The notes below the pieces were generated by a model that ran no database searches, was not told the origin of the DNA, and saw only the letters and a list, made by a program, of their open reading frames with translations. 64,000 nt of DNA from Campylorhamphus procurvoides (Eukaryota > Chordata > Aves > Passeriformes > Dendrocolaptidae), in NCBI GenBank assembly GCA_013396655.1, contig WBMV01006674.1, positions 372,224-436,223 on the forward strand. Direction: 5' to 3'. Below are positions 1 to 12,826 of this stretch, piece by piece (the stretch's first letter is position 1; each line of letters starts with the position of its first letter). The position numbers and the translations under genes were made by a program.

Positions 1-1897
1 ATTTATATACCTTAAATAGGGGTACTTTTCAATTAAATGCTCATGTACTAAGAGCAGCTACATAAACCCCTAAAGGCACATTATTTTATTTATGGACAAT
101 GTCCTGGATACTAAAACTAAGTTTGTATGTATAAACCGATATATATATCCATAAATAATTACATACACAGGGTGTATTTAATTATATAAACAAAATATCT
201 GTGTATATATTATCATATATATTATATATACGTGCGCACTTTGTGTTTCAGTAACTTCTATCTTGTTGAAAAGAATGAATATTTTAATGATTCCGCCAAG
301 TCCATCCTCAGGTCTGACCAGCTGGAAATCAGACCCAGTACTACCAATGAACTCTAGAGCTTCTTAATACTGGTTTTGATGCATTACTAGTGTCTATGTG
401 AGAGTAATAGTGAAAGAACAATAATTTTGCTACTATCTTGTTGAGCTTGGATAGGAAAAAAAAAAGGCAGCAAGAGAAATTAGTCAGCAGGTGTCAAACA
501 CACACTATAATGCAACCGTGTAATTGATATTTGTTATTATTTTTCCATGGTGCTAGTCTTTATAAAAGCCTGTTCTTTCTTTTTTTTGTTTACTTAGATA
601 AGGTTTTCTGCAGAAAAGGTACTGAAATGCACCTGGCAATCTTCTATGAAATATCTTGACAGATAGTCTTTTTCATAACAGCGCCTGCACAATTGCTTTA
701 AATTACTCCTGTTTACAAAGTGCTGCCATGAAATAAATAGTGTGTGCTCTAGACTATACATAATAGCACAAGACAGGTATTTACACAGTAAAAATTTGAT
801 CCAGAATTCATAATGAAGCAAAGGAGACTAATAAACCCTACTGCCTTATTACCAGTCTAAAATGTTACTGTATTACTACTTTGAAAGTGTAAAAATGACT
901 GCTGATTATGTAGGCGCGGTGCTCAGTGATGGTGTCCTGCAATGGGTTGGTGCCGGGTGCTGCCCCTGGACCACAGTGCCCTTGTCACAAACAGAAGTGA
1001 CCTCTAGGCATGCCAATAAAACAGCCAGGACCTGTCAATAGTTATCATAAGCACAGACCATCAACAGTAAAAGACCATGTGGTTAGCGTTTTCATGTTTT
1101 CCATTAAATATTATGAATCTGCCCCAGATTCAGAGTATTTCCAGTCATTTTTGTATGTTTTCGTTCATTATTTGCACTTCAGTGAAAGCAGGGTTTGAAA
1201 GTGCTAGCCACCATGCAAGCAGTGGTGCAAAGAGCAATGCCAATGTCAAGATTTTAAGAGTAAAATAAGCAAAAAATACCAGAAGCTGTAGAAGCAAGAG
1301 GTTTTAGCTTTCATTGACAGAACTCTGAGCATTCAGGGTAAAGGCTTACTTAAACCATAGAAGGTATGTAACCAACAGCTGGAGCTCAGTGTACTACCTA
1401 CCCCAAATGTACAAGATTTATTATTCTGATTTTCTACTACTGTCTGATCTCCAAGGGTTGTAAAGGGTTCGTCACAAGGATGATTTCACCTTAATTATTA
1501 TTTCTGCATAGCAATAAAAGCTAAACAGCAATAATCATAAAAGGTCAGCAATCTCAAAAAGGGAAAAAGAGAAGAATTCGTGATATAAATATGTTGAAAA
1601 TATGTACTACTCATAACTCCTACAGTTTTTTTCCTTGAATAAAGTAGTATTTTTCTTGACATGTCAGGACAGGTTTTAAGGGACTCAGTTGTGTAAAGTT
1701 TCTTGAAAGCTCACCATTAAATGGCAATAAAATACAGTAAAATCTAGGCAAGCAGAAAGTTGACCTAGCTGAGGTTATCAGCCAGATACGAACACTTATT
1801 TTACAAATAAATTTTCAGAGTGATAAAAAGCCCTACTTGCAAATGTGACTGATTATTTTTGATTTACATAGTTGAAGAAGACAAAATGCTAAATTTA

Positions 1898-1946
1898 AAA
1901 CACACAAACAAAACAAACAAAAAACACCAAAAAACCCAAAACTTTT
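1898..1946. repeat. A/C-rich low-complexity tract
   Basis: Short run of aaac and aaaac units resembling the tracts at 19254 and 55105. Confidence 0.7.
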
Positions 1947-3088
1947 TTCTTCTCCCAAAGTGAGCCCAGAGTGCATGGTTAGGGCTGATGGTTTCATTCT
2001 CTGCCTTCCAAATTTATTTTTTTCAATCTGAAAAGGCTTTTTTCTTTTATTTTGTTCCCTGGATGTGTGGCTAATGCTGGTTGCAATACTGTATGGTCCA
2101 TAGGTATTTAAGCTCCTACCTGTTGTGAAAATAAAGCCTGAAGTCCATATTTGCTCTTTAAATATAACTGGTTGAAAAGCTCAGAACCTGCATTGTTGAA
2201 TGGGAATAGTAAAGCATTACAAAACTAAAGTCATCTTCATGGAGATTCATTTTTATCTATTGTTTCAAAAGACTTTGTGTGCATCTATGAGTTTTGTTTA
2301 TGAAATCAGAATGTGTATTTATGATAGCCTGAAGAGCATCTTGGCGCTCACTCTCTCAAATGCTGTGTCGGTCATCAGTCCTTTGCAGTTCATTTGATCA
2401 TGATAATAAAACATACCGAGATTTTAGCTACCACTCTAGGAAAAAAGATCCCACTCCACCACCAGAAGCCAACAACTCACTTTTCCATGTGTATTTATTA
2501 ATTTAATTTACAAACAGATAGCTCCAAAATTCTGAATTTGCTTTTCTGCTGGGAAAGCAAATATATCTGGTTTTGTCTTAGTCCCTTCTTTATCCCATCT
2601 ATTGAAGTTATCTACTTAAGTAGATGAGAGGGAATTTACATAATCAGGCAAGTTTGTGAATCTTAGAGTTTCATCTGCTGTTGTCTAGTAAAGAATGCTG
2701 AGAAGGCGTTTGAGTCACATGTGCCCTAGTTTTCAGAAACACTTTGGTGGTCTTATGAAACTGTTGAAGTCGAAGATCATGATGAGAAATTCCTGGACGC
2801 TTACTCATGCTGCTTCTGATATTCTGCTGATAAACTCAGACTGGAGGCACAGTTGATTTAGAGTGCTGCAGCTGAATCTGTCACACCCTAACTCAGTCAT
2901 TCAAATTACAGTAAAAGCTGAAACTATCCAGTGGGATTCTAATTAAATATGGATAGTATCTTTTAAATACGATTATTAAAATATTCCTTTTACTCATGGA
3001 GAAATACAATTAAAATTAATTTTTTTACATATTTTAAGTTTTTGTGTAAGTCCTGTTCTTACAATTTTCAGCAGCCATTCATGGAATT

Positions 3089-3925
3089 ATACAATCATAG
3101 AATCCTTAAGGCTGGAAAAGACCTCCAAAGTTATAGAGTCCAACCTCAAACTCAGCACTACCAAGTCCATCGCTAAACCATGTCCCCAGGTGTCACATCT
3201 ACACATCTTTTAAATACTTCCAGGGTTGATGACTCCTCCACTTCCCTGGACAGCATGTTCAAATGCCTGACCACCCTTTCAGTGGAGATATTCTCCCAAT
3301 ATCCAATCTAAACCTCTCCTGGTGCAAGTTGAGGCCATTTCCTGTTGTCCTGTTGTTGTCCTGGCAGAAAAGACTGACACCCAACCCTAACCCAACCTCC
3401 TCTCAGATAGCTGTAGACTGATAATATCCCCCCAAGCCTCCTTTTCTCCAGGTTAAAAATTTCCAGCTCCCTCAGCTGCTCCTCATCAGACTGGTGCACT
3501 TCACCAGCTTTGTTGCATCCTCTGGACACGCTCCAGCACCTCAGTGTTGTTTTTTCTTTAAGGGGCATCAAACTGAGCACAGGATTCAAGGTTCAGCACC
3601 ACCAGCACTGAATACAGATGGACAATCCCTTGTCTAATCCTGCTGGCCACACTATTTCTGATACAGGCCAGGATGCCATTGGCATTCTTGGCCACCTGGG
3701 CACACTGATGGTTCATGTTTAGCTGCAGTCAATCACCGCCAAACACTCTGCCCCAAGCCCAGAGTTGTGACCCACGTGCAGGACTTGGCACTTTGCTTGT
3801 TGAGCCTCATTCCATTGGCATCAGCCCATTGATCCAACTTGTCCAGATCCCTCCGCAGAACCTTCCTGCCTTCCAGCAGATTAACACTCCTGCCCAACTT
3901 GGTGTGCATTCTGTGCTGTGTTTGT
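3089..3925 (-). mobile_element. CR1 LINE 3' fragment
   Basis: Read on the minus strand, this starts in the late reverse-transcriptase region ([35 protein letters not shown]) and passes through the EEQLRELEIFNLEKRRLGG segment. It ends at the 3' terminal motif, which on the + strand reads aatcatagaatccttaaggctgg. Frameshifts break the frame. It is 5'-truncated just before TKLG. Confidence 0.92.
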
Positions 3926-6570
3926 AGTCCACCAAAGAGTGAAAGAAACACAGTGTATTGTTTATACAAGATCCTGATAATATAAAATGCTGATTACCAT
4001 TATAATTCCTTCCAAAAGGTACATTTTAAAATGTGGAGCAAAAGAATGTGCATATTTGGCTCTATAGCTAAAATATAATATTGATAATGACAAATTTATT
4101 GTACAATTAAAGCAATTTCAATTATCGTATTTAAATATCTCTCATCTCTCTAAACAGTGGTTTCTGAAAGGCTGTGTTGAGTTTAATACAAGTTAGAAAT
4201 ATAACTGGAAAAGGCTACACTTATATTTATGAATCAAGATTTAAAGGAAACAGAAGGAAATCACCTCAGTCTCTAAGCATCCTTTACTTTCTGTGCTACA
4301 CAATATTTACCATATAAAATTATAGGAATTTCTTAAAGCTTAACACAACTACCCATGAAAAAATTAAAGCAAGATCAGTGGGTGGCACAATATAGTCACA
4401 AGAAATTTGGTGTAGCATTCTGTACATGTAAAAAGAAACACCTTAGTAAGAGTTGGTTAAACAAAAGTTCTTCTAGATCTGTCAGCAGCAGAAAAGTGAA
4501 AACCAGAAAAATCAGTGAGTTTAATTGCCTGGGACAGCTTTGTTTCAATGTTGGAAGATCACAGAAGCAAATTCAGTGGTTTAAAGTAGGACAAGTTTAT
4601 GAAAAACAGCTTTTCAGAAGCTTAAAATAATTGTTTTTCCTGAAGCCTTAATTTTTTTAAGTAATCCAGGTTCTTCCTGGTTTTAGAAGAGAGTTCAACA
4701 TTTATATGCCTGTTTGGAGCCTCTATTAACAACTAAACAGTATATTTATCTTGTTCTAAACCAATTTAATGATGCATTAAATAAATTCAAACTGGAAAAA
4801 TCATAATAATCTGTTTTAAATATTAAAAGAAACCTCTGTAAATATTAGGCCTGAAATGTTTGTTAATTAAATTAAATACCCTTATATCTCTATATACTGT
4901 CATTTATTCAATGAAAAGCAAAATTATGTCAAGATGCTTACAGTAATGACATTTAAATCCATTACTGGCAAATGGTTTCAGATACAATTTAAATAGCAAA
5001 ACAGTAAAGAAGAAGATAATAGATAAATTGATTATGTAACTATTTTTGAAATTAGAATAGGATTTTATTTTGCCTACAAATAGGCCATACACTTTTGAAA
5101 GCATTTTTTCTCTCTGTACTGTACTGTATGCATGCACAAGATAACTGGAACAGTTTTCCTCACTGTGTCTGAGAAGTGGGAGGACCAGGTTAGTGTGTAT
5201 TATAGAAATGCTTTTTACTTCATAATTTGCGTTATTTCTGGAATTTCTTCAGTTCTTTGTTGGTATGTATTTAGCTTTAACTAAGCCATTATAATGGGGT
5301 CCTCTAGTCCGTTTTCCATTCAGTCAAAGAGGAAATAGACTCATGGTGTTAATCCCACCTATTTTTGACACAGATGACCTACTGGTGCTGTTCCTCTCCC
5401 AGCATTTATAGGAGAAATCAGCTAAACATTTAATCTAAGTAGTCAACACTTTGGCTATTCAGTTATGCTGCAGTGTGTCAGCCAGATAAATTCAAAGTTT
5501 TCAGTTCAGTTATTCTAATTCTGCCCTAAGTCACTGGGTCATACAGGATGCAAAATGCTTGAAACTACATTTTTTCTGTATGTAGACCATGTGCTGTGCT
5601 GGGGTCGGATATGTAGTGATCACTTTTTACAGATTAGCAGCACTGGGGACAAGGAAATTGCTTTGAGTAGAAAAAGTACCCAGAATTCTCTCTTTGTATT
5701 TTACAGTATATTACAAACATTGATAGTAACAACAGCTTCTCCCTGAAGGTGTCAGATCACTTGCAGGGAAAGCCTAGTGGTGAGGGCATTATTTTTTGTG
5801 GTGCCTAACTGGTCAATATTCTCTCATTCACCCCAAGTCTTATCAGGTAACACCATCAGCAGTAATGATCTGAGAGTTTCAGATCCTGAACCCATCTGAG
5901 TTTTCAACTACAAAATCATTCTTCCTGTCTAAAGTTATCATTCTTCCTTCCCAAAGTCGCCAGTGCTACTTATGGACCAAATGTCACCATGATTCATAAC
6001 AGAAAAAGGAATGCATTTAATACCTTTCCACCAACCCTGAGAAATTTCCACTTGTATTTGAACAGAGAAATATTTTCTCATGTATTTATGTCTATTATAT
6101 CTAAACAAGGATTTCTGACAAGTTTCTTGTCTTTTTTAGATTGTGTGCTACTTTCTTCATGGTCTTGAATTTGATCAAGAAAATCAGAAATTAGTCCCGC
6201 TTTTTTCTCACATATCTGGTTGCAAAGTAGCAGCCATCTTTCTTTTAGTATGTGCTCAGAAAAAGGCCCAGAGCATCAAAACCCAGGGCAGAAAGCAGCC
6301 AAAACATCACATGTCTCTGAACCATAAGGGTGCTTTGCAGTGAGACACTTACTGCTCTGAGGAAATATCATAATAGCTTGTTGATACTCAAGATTTGTGT
6401 ACAGCAGTAAAGAGACGGTCAAAGTTCTGTCAACATATGAGATTTTTGAATGGCATGACTCTGCACAGACCAAGCACATAATTAAAAATGGATCCGATGT
6501 AGGCAATGCTAATAAAAGTTAATAGTATTACCGCTAATGAGCTTGTAGTTCCTTTTCATTGCTGTTGTAG

Positions 6571-6862
6571 AATCACAGAATCATAGAAAGCTTTGGGTTG
6601 GAAGAGACCTTAAGGATCATCTAGTTCCAACTCCCCTAGCACAGGCAGGAATGTCCTCTGCTAGACCAGGTTGCTCAGAGCCTTATCCAACATGCCCTTG
6701 AACACCTCCAGGGATGGGAAGTTCACAGTCTGTATGGGCAACCTGTTCATAAAGTGGTGATGCACTGGAACTTCATAAGAAGTCAAGAACTTCTTCTTAA
6801 TATTTAATTAAACCTGTCCTCCTTCAGCTTAAGGGCATCTCCCCTTGTCCTATCACTATATA
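6571..6862 (-). mobile_element. CR1 LINE 3' end fragment
   Basis: The + strand starts aatcacagaatcatagaaag and continues gggttggaagagaccttaag, the reverse complement of the CR1 3' terminus. The GGGATGGAAGTTCAC-like and cctgtcctccttcagcttaa segments are typical of the CR1 3' UTR. It ends near 6862 in an AT-rich stretch. Confidence 0.92.
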
Positions 6863-8914
6863 GAAAACTATATTAAGTATTCCTAGTAAAGCTAATTACC
6901 TGAAACTGTAATGAGGTAAGAAACGCCACTCAAGTTTCAGCAGCTGAGGTATACAGTCATTTACGATTTTATGTATTTAGAAATGAATTCTGATCTCACA
7001 CCTCTCAAATAATTTTTAATTAATTAATTAGCAATATACCCAAAATAAACATGTAGAGTAATGCTTTTCCTGATTCTTTTTCTATCTCATGAGAGACTTT
7101 GTGTTGTGAATATATCCATTGCTCTTCAAGTATAGCCTCTGTGTTCCGGTTTATTTTGATTTTGTCGGCTAAGCCTAGTTCACATTTTGCCATTTTTGTG
7201 TGCTAATTTTTCCTTTCCTTTTTGGTTGTCCTTTACAGGGTTGCAGGTGTTTATTCAACTACAATGTGAATATTTTATTTCTTTCATTTTTATATCTTAA
7301 TGTCCATCCTACTGTGGTTAGTAATCAGACTGTTTCCCTCGCTAAACAGATGGAATTTATGCTATTGCGTACTGATTTATAGTCTCGTGTTACCTGTATT
7401 CATTATGACATTGTTGTCTTACTAGATTTTGATTTTCACCAGCATGGCTGATGGGTATGGTTCTGTCACGTACTTCTTTAAATCAGTTCTGGCTTATGTA
7501 TTCTTATTCTGTTCTGTGTTGTATTCTAATGTTGGAAATTCATATTCCCTTAGCACCTGGATTCAGACTGTTAAGTGTATAGGCATGATATGTAGCTCTG
7601 ACCATTTATAGAATTGGAGACCAGTTCAGATTTTGAATCTGAATTGTTGAATCCTAACTTCCTAAAAAGTGTTCAGTGCTGTCTATAATGGACACAAATT
7701 CTGCTAAGATTTTTGAGGGCTTTTATGTAGGTATTGTAGTGGGAATATTTACCAAAATTGCAATTCTAAAAGATGGGCTTTAGGAATATTGAAATTATTT
7801 CAGAGTTGAGACAAAACAGAAGAAGTTGTGTAAAGTTTTGTTCAAAATTGTTATGACAGAGTAGGACTCTAGAAATTGTGCCACGTGTTTCAAAGTACCT
7901 TTGACATCTGGAAGCCAGAATCTAAAACAATGGAAATCCGTTAAAGTTTTGATGTCACTTGCCAGTTATAAAATTAACATACAAAAGTAAGATCAATGTG
8001 CCTTTTGAGAAGAGAACAAGCCAAAGGAACTCTTCAGGTTAAGCGTACTTTCATGGGCTTAAGCTACGAAAGTTAGAAAGGCCCAACTAGAAAAGTAATA
8101 CTCTACATTTTAGTCTTAAACTGACAATGATTGCTTCATTTTTCTCAATCAAGAAAAAAAAAAAGAAAGAGCATTTCTGTTCTGCTGACTTGGACAAAAA
8201 CCCAGGGAGACAAATTTAGACTTGTGACAGGAAGCTATCTTTAGACTTAACTATGGAGAGGCTTGAAATTTTGCACTCTTGTTTAGAGGCACATTGAAAG
8301 GTGCTGCTGTGCTCCATGTCAAGTGTGCTAAATAGGAAAGTAATGTCTGCGATTTTGTAAATGGAATCTCATCCTTTGAGGTGCCCAGTTAGTAGCTGGT
8401 AAGGAAAAAATACATTATATGTTTGATCATACTTTAGAAGGTATTATTTGGACTTGAATGTTTAGGTTGATTGTCCAGATTTGGGTGTAACAATAGTAAA
8501 TATTTATCCACATTTACTTTCTATTAATCTCTCTTGAGGGTGGATTGTTTTGGTTTGTTTTCAGCAGCTATGTTGCCATTCTCAAGAATATTACCTTTTC
8601 CTTTTTTAAAAAGAACTTAGCATGCAATCCTTTAAGAATTTAACCTTAGAGAGGTAGATACTATGTAGGTGCTTAAAAAGCTGTCTGTGGACGTATTTTG
8701 TAATAGATATTTGAAGCTGGATATCATAAACATATAAGCATCAATAGAACAAATAGGCATTTCTCAAAAATAGTATTACTGAATTTTATCCACATTGAAC
8801 AATCATTTTCTTACTTACATCTCTGATATTATTAATGTCTGCTTTTGTAATAATCATTAAAATTGAAGAAGATTAAGAGCCTACCTAGGAAAAAATTTAG
8901 AGTTATCCCTGTCT

Positions 8915-9006
8915 TCACCTTCACTTATTTCATCATCATCATCCCTTGTGCCTTGTTTTGGCAACCTTTTTAAAAAGTTACACAAATGGTTCAGTGATTG
9001 AATTAG
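8915..9006. repeat. First copy of a 92-bp exact duplicate
   Basis: Identical base for base to 10474-10565, which directly follows a single N at 10473. This is most likely an assembly overlap left unmerged. Confidence 0.93.
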
Positions 9007-9252
9007 TGTCTCAGTTCAAAGGAGAACTAAGATATCTATGTTGGCCAATAAATAATCCCTCTCTTTTAAATTTAGAGAACAGAACTTTAATTAGGAAAAA
9101 TATATGTAAAGGAAAAAAAAAATAACAGTTCTTAACCACAACACATATATATATATATGTATATATACAACAACAGTCTGCAACAAACCCTTCCACCCCC
9201 AAATGACAAGGCAAAATAGTATAAAAGGTCCTCTTGGCTACTTCCCAAAAAA

Positions 9253-9937
9253 NNNNNNNNNNNNNNNNNNNNNNNNNNNNNNNNNNNNNNNNNNNNNNNN
9301 NNNNNNNNNNNNNNNNNNNNNNNNNNNNNNNNNNNNNNNNNNNNNNNNNNNNNNNNNNNNNNNNNNNNNNNNNNNNNNNNNNNNNNNNNNNNNNNNNNNN
9401 NNNNNNNNNNNNNNNNNNNNNNNNNNNNNNNNNNNNNNNNNNNNNNNNNNNNNNNNNNNNNNNNNNNNNNNNNNNNNNNNNNNNNNNNNNNNNNNNNNNN
9501 NNNNNNNNNNNNNNNNNNNNNNNNNNNNNNNNNNNNNNNNNNNNNNNNNNNNNNNNNNNNNNNNNNNNNNNNNNNNNNNNNNNNNNNNNNNNNNNNNNNN
9601 NNNNNNNNNNNNNNNNNNNNNNNNNNNNNNNNNNNNNNNNNNNNNNNNNNNNNNNNNNNNNNNNNNNNNNNNNNNNNNNNNNNNNNNNNNNNNNNNNNNN
9701 NNNNNNNNNNNNNNNNNNNNNNNNNNNNNNNNNNNNNNNNNNNNNNNNNNNNNNNNNNNNNNNNNNNNNNNNNNNNNNNNNNNNNNNNNNNNNNNNNNNN
9801 NNNNNNNNNNNNNNNNNNNNNNNNNNNNNNNNNNNNNNNNNNNNNNNNNNNNNNNNNNNNNNNNNNNNNNNNNNNNNNNNNNNNNNNNNNNNNNNNNNNN
9901 NNNNNNNNNNNNNNNNNNNNNNNNNNNNNNNNNNNNN
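9253..9937. other. Assembly gap (685 Ns)
   Basis: Unsequenced. A 32-bp segment on the left (9127-9158) reappears immediately on the right (9938-9969), so the gap may be wholly or partly false. Confidence 0.98.
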
Positions 9938-9955
9938 AGTTCTTAACCACAACAC

Positions 9956-9980
9956 ATATATATATATATATATATATATA
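9956..9980. repeat. (AT)n microsatellite
   Basis: About twelve AT units directly after the gap. The same repeat, shorter, lies at 9145-9158 before the gap and is a likely cause of the failed assembly. Confidence 0.9.
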
Positions 9981-10193
9981 CTATATTTATTAAAATATAT
10001 TTTAATATGAATTAGAACTAAATTAAATGTCCCACAAAATCTCGGCCGCTGCACACACTTAACAGGTAGTACTGCCTTAAATCTTCCCTCCTACTCCATG
10101 GTTTTGTATTCTAAGACAGGACAGTCTTTTAGGGTGTTTCTGATTCAGGGTCTGTGAAGACACAGTACAATGACAGAAGCCTTTAAATTTACA

Positions 10194-10472
10194 CCAGCTT
10201 TCCAAAAATGTCATCTAAACATCCTACCAGTGTTCTACTGTATTTAATAGAAAAGGTTATCCATTAAGTAAATAATTTCCTGTATGTGTTCATGAAAACA
10301 GAACAGTACAGAGAGATCTAACTGTCGAATTGAACAAAATATATGTTTTATATTAGTCAGATCTCCCAACTTATCCTAGTATACTGTGTAAAATATTTTA
10401 GGACTTGAACCTTTCCCTCCTGTGTATTGCCTGTGAGTAAGCTGCAAAGTCAGAGAGAAGCAGCTTATTTTC
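10194..10472. repeat. First copy of a 279-bp near-exact duplicate
   Basis: Ends at the N at 10473. It matches 11806-12085 with about one substitution and one indel in an A/T run (aaaatatttt against aaaaaaatttt). Confidence 0.93.
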
Positions 10473-10473
10473 N

Positions 10474-10565
10474 TCACCTTCACTTATTTCATCATCATCA
10501 TCCCTTGTGCCTTGTTTTGGCAACCTTTTTAAAAAGTTACACAAATGGTTCAGTGATTGAATTAG
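10474..10565. repeat. Second copy of the 92-bp exact duplicate
   Basis: Starts immediately after the N at 10473 and equals 8915-9006. After position 10565 the two copies diverge completely. Confidence 0.93.
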
Positions 10566-11718
10566 CACATTTGCAAATAGTTTGTGTATTATTGAAAGTT
10601 AGGTAAGAAATAAGTAAGTAATAAAAAGAGGTATGATAACAATGAAAAACTTCTTTCATTGTGAAAAGCAAAAATTCATCTTTATTTGTAAGACACTGGA
10701 GAGTTTCCATGCTCACTTAGGAGCATTAATTCTACCTTAATATGTTCTTTACATCAAGAATAGAACAAGTATGAAAACAAGTTAGCTGTGTGGTTCTTCA
10801 CAATTTAGACCTGTTATCTGATGACTTCCGTGGAGCTGAAACTTTTAAGACATGCCAAACTTCAAACTCTGTATTGTTCCTGTGTATATCTGCTGTGCAT
10901 TCAGTACAGTGATAAAATCACTGAAACAAGAAGGTTTAATGGTGATGGATTTTTGGAAAAGGGATTGTTCCCAAACATTAAAAATTCCAGCAAATCCTTC
11001 CAAATAATGATACCTGATAATATTGTATTCTTTTACCTGCCTTTTACCTTGAAGGGATAATTGATTTCTTTTTTAAATTTATGTATTTTCTTACTTGGAA
11101 AGTGGTGGTAGAGGCTAAGAAAAAATAAACTGTTTTGGAATAGGTTTAAACAGCATGCCTAATGAGCTGAAGGCCTGCTAAGGATTTGCATTAAAGAAAA
11201 AGAAATGAGTAAAGCTATTGAGAAAAAACCCCATAATTATTAAATTACTGATTAATATGTACAAAGCTAGTCTATGCTAATGAGATCATACAAATCTTTT
11301 TCTGTTATATAAGACAGACATAATTCTCTCATTTAAGCAAAATATTTTAAAGGTCAGAGTATCTGCACAACCCCAAAAGACACAGGTTTTGTCAGACAGT
11401 TTTATTCCGACACTTATAGTTTCATATAATTGCCTTGGGTGAAGTGCTGCACCTTAAGTTTAGTCACAGCACTGAAATCAGTAGGAGTCACATGACTTCT
11501 GCAAGGGCTGTAACTTGGAATTTAGTGAGCAGTGAATCAGCCTGACTCATATTACAACAGTTCTCAAAATTGATATTAAGGAAAAGTTGTTTGAAGTGGT
11601 GTGTCCCTGAGATTTCAAATGTTGGTCAGAGAGATTCAAATAATCCTTGCAATCAGCACTTAAACATAACTTAAAAAACACATTGGAAAACCCCCACATT
11701 TTAAACTCAATTTTTCAG

Positions 11719-11804
11719 TATATTTATTAAAATGTATTTATTAAAATAAATATATTCATTCATTTATTAAAATAAATATTTATATATAGTATATATATAA
11801 TAAG
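11719..11804. repeat. A/T-rich tandem-like repeat ending at an N
   Basis: Three imperfect copies of tttattaaaat-type units, then a tatatata run, stopping at the N at 11805. Confidence 0.75.
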
Positions 11805-11805
11805 N

Positions 11806-12085
11806 CCAGCTTTCCAAAAATGTCATCTAAACATCCTACCAGTGTTCTACTGTATTTAATAGAAAAGGTTATCCATTAAGTAAATAATTTCCTGTATGTG
11901 TTCATGAAAACAGAACAGTACAGAGAGATCTAACTGTCGAATTGAACAAAATATATGTTTTATATTAGTCAGATCTCCCAACTTATCCTAGTATACTGTG
12001 TAAAAAAATTTTAGGACTTGAACCTTTCCCTCCTGTGTATTGCCTGTGAGTAAGCTGCAAAGTCAGAGAGAAGCAGCTTATTTTC
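11806..12085. repeat. Second copy of the 279-bp near-exact duplicate
   Basis: Starts immediately after the N at 11805 and then continues into unique sequence that leads to exon a. The near-identity points to alleles or overlapping contigs and not to an old duplication. Confidence 0.93.
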
Positions 12086-12709
12086 TGGTTGCTGCATAGG
12101 ACTTTTAGAGACACTAGCAACAAATAACCAATAATTTAAATACAATAAAATCTACTTGTATATGTGCTAAAATAGTCAACACAGCACAGTGGAGGATGTT
12201 AATGTACATGTTTTTCTTAACAAAAACCATGTAAAACGTATGTTTCTGTTGCTAACAGATGGGAAGCTGACAGGAAACTAGCACTTTGATTTACTTGGTT
12301 TTGATTCATAGCCTTTTGGTACTGTTTTCCTATGACACCAGTTTGACATCCATTGAAATCTATATAAAGGAATGAGTCTTTTTCTCAGAGTATTAAAAAA
12401 ATGAATGGCTAACTACTCTTTCATCTTTCAAGTTAAAAAAGAAAAAGTATCCTAGCAAAAACTAAGGATAGGAGACAAGACAGTGCTGCTTATTGCGTCA
12501 TTTATAGATTCCTTTGTATTCTTAATGGCCTTTAGACATCATTCATATGTTTGGGTTTTAAACCTCTCTGCAGGTACAGACATAGTTTTGCAAATGATCC
12601 AAATTGCCAGCATAGCACTGAATTGTTAATAGATTTAACAAATTACCTGCTCAGTGGTTTTCTGGTTTCTTATACATATATTGACCACTTATTTTTCTTT
12701 GTTTTGCAG

Positions 12710-12826
12710 ATCATAGCTTTGCGCGAACAAAATGCGCACATTCAAAGGAAAATGGCAGCTGGTGAAGGGGCTGCTGAATCAGAACATATTGAAGGAATGG
12801 AGCCAGGGCAAAAGGTTCATGAGAAG
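12710..12826 (+). CDS. PPFIA2: PPFIA2 exon a: coiled-coil segment (39 codons)
   Basis: This 117-nt exon runs from acceptor ttttgcag to donor AAG|gtataa, phase 0 at both ends. It starts [19 protein letters not shown] and ends EPGQKVHEK, about residues 216-254. The first half continues the heptad-like coiled coil; the second half is a charged Glu/Gly linker. Compared with the mammalian protein as I recall it, several positions differ (for example AAGEGAAE against SSEGSTE), as expected for a divergent but orthologous stretch. The preceding exon, which should end in a sequence like AAANQE, is not seen in the 12.7 kb upstream. It lies either outside the window or in the unsequenced gap. Confidence 0.93.

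Larger units (their letters stand above)
1..12709 (+). other. PPFIA2: Intron upstream of exon a (partial) with assembly damage
   Basis: AT-rich sequence without a recognisable liprin exon. It carries two minus-strand CR1 fragments (3089-3925, 6571-6862), AT microsatellites, an A/C-rich low-complexity stretch near 1898-1946, a 685-nt gap (9253-9937) and two single-N joins. A missing upstream PPFIA2 exon could be hidden in the gap, but more likely lies before the window. Confidence 0.7.

Noticed and set aside
9011..10054. Long open frames on both strands (up to 347 codons)
   Set aside because: They are almost entirely runs of unknown residues across the 685-N gap; the real flanks are AT microsatellite translations.
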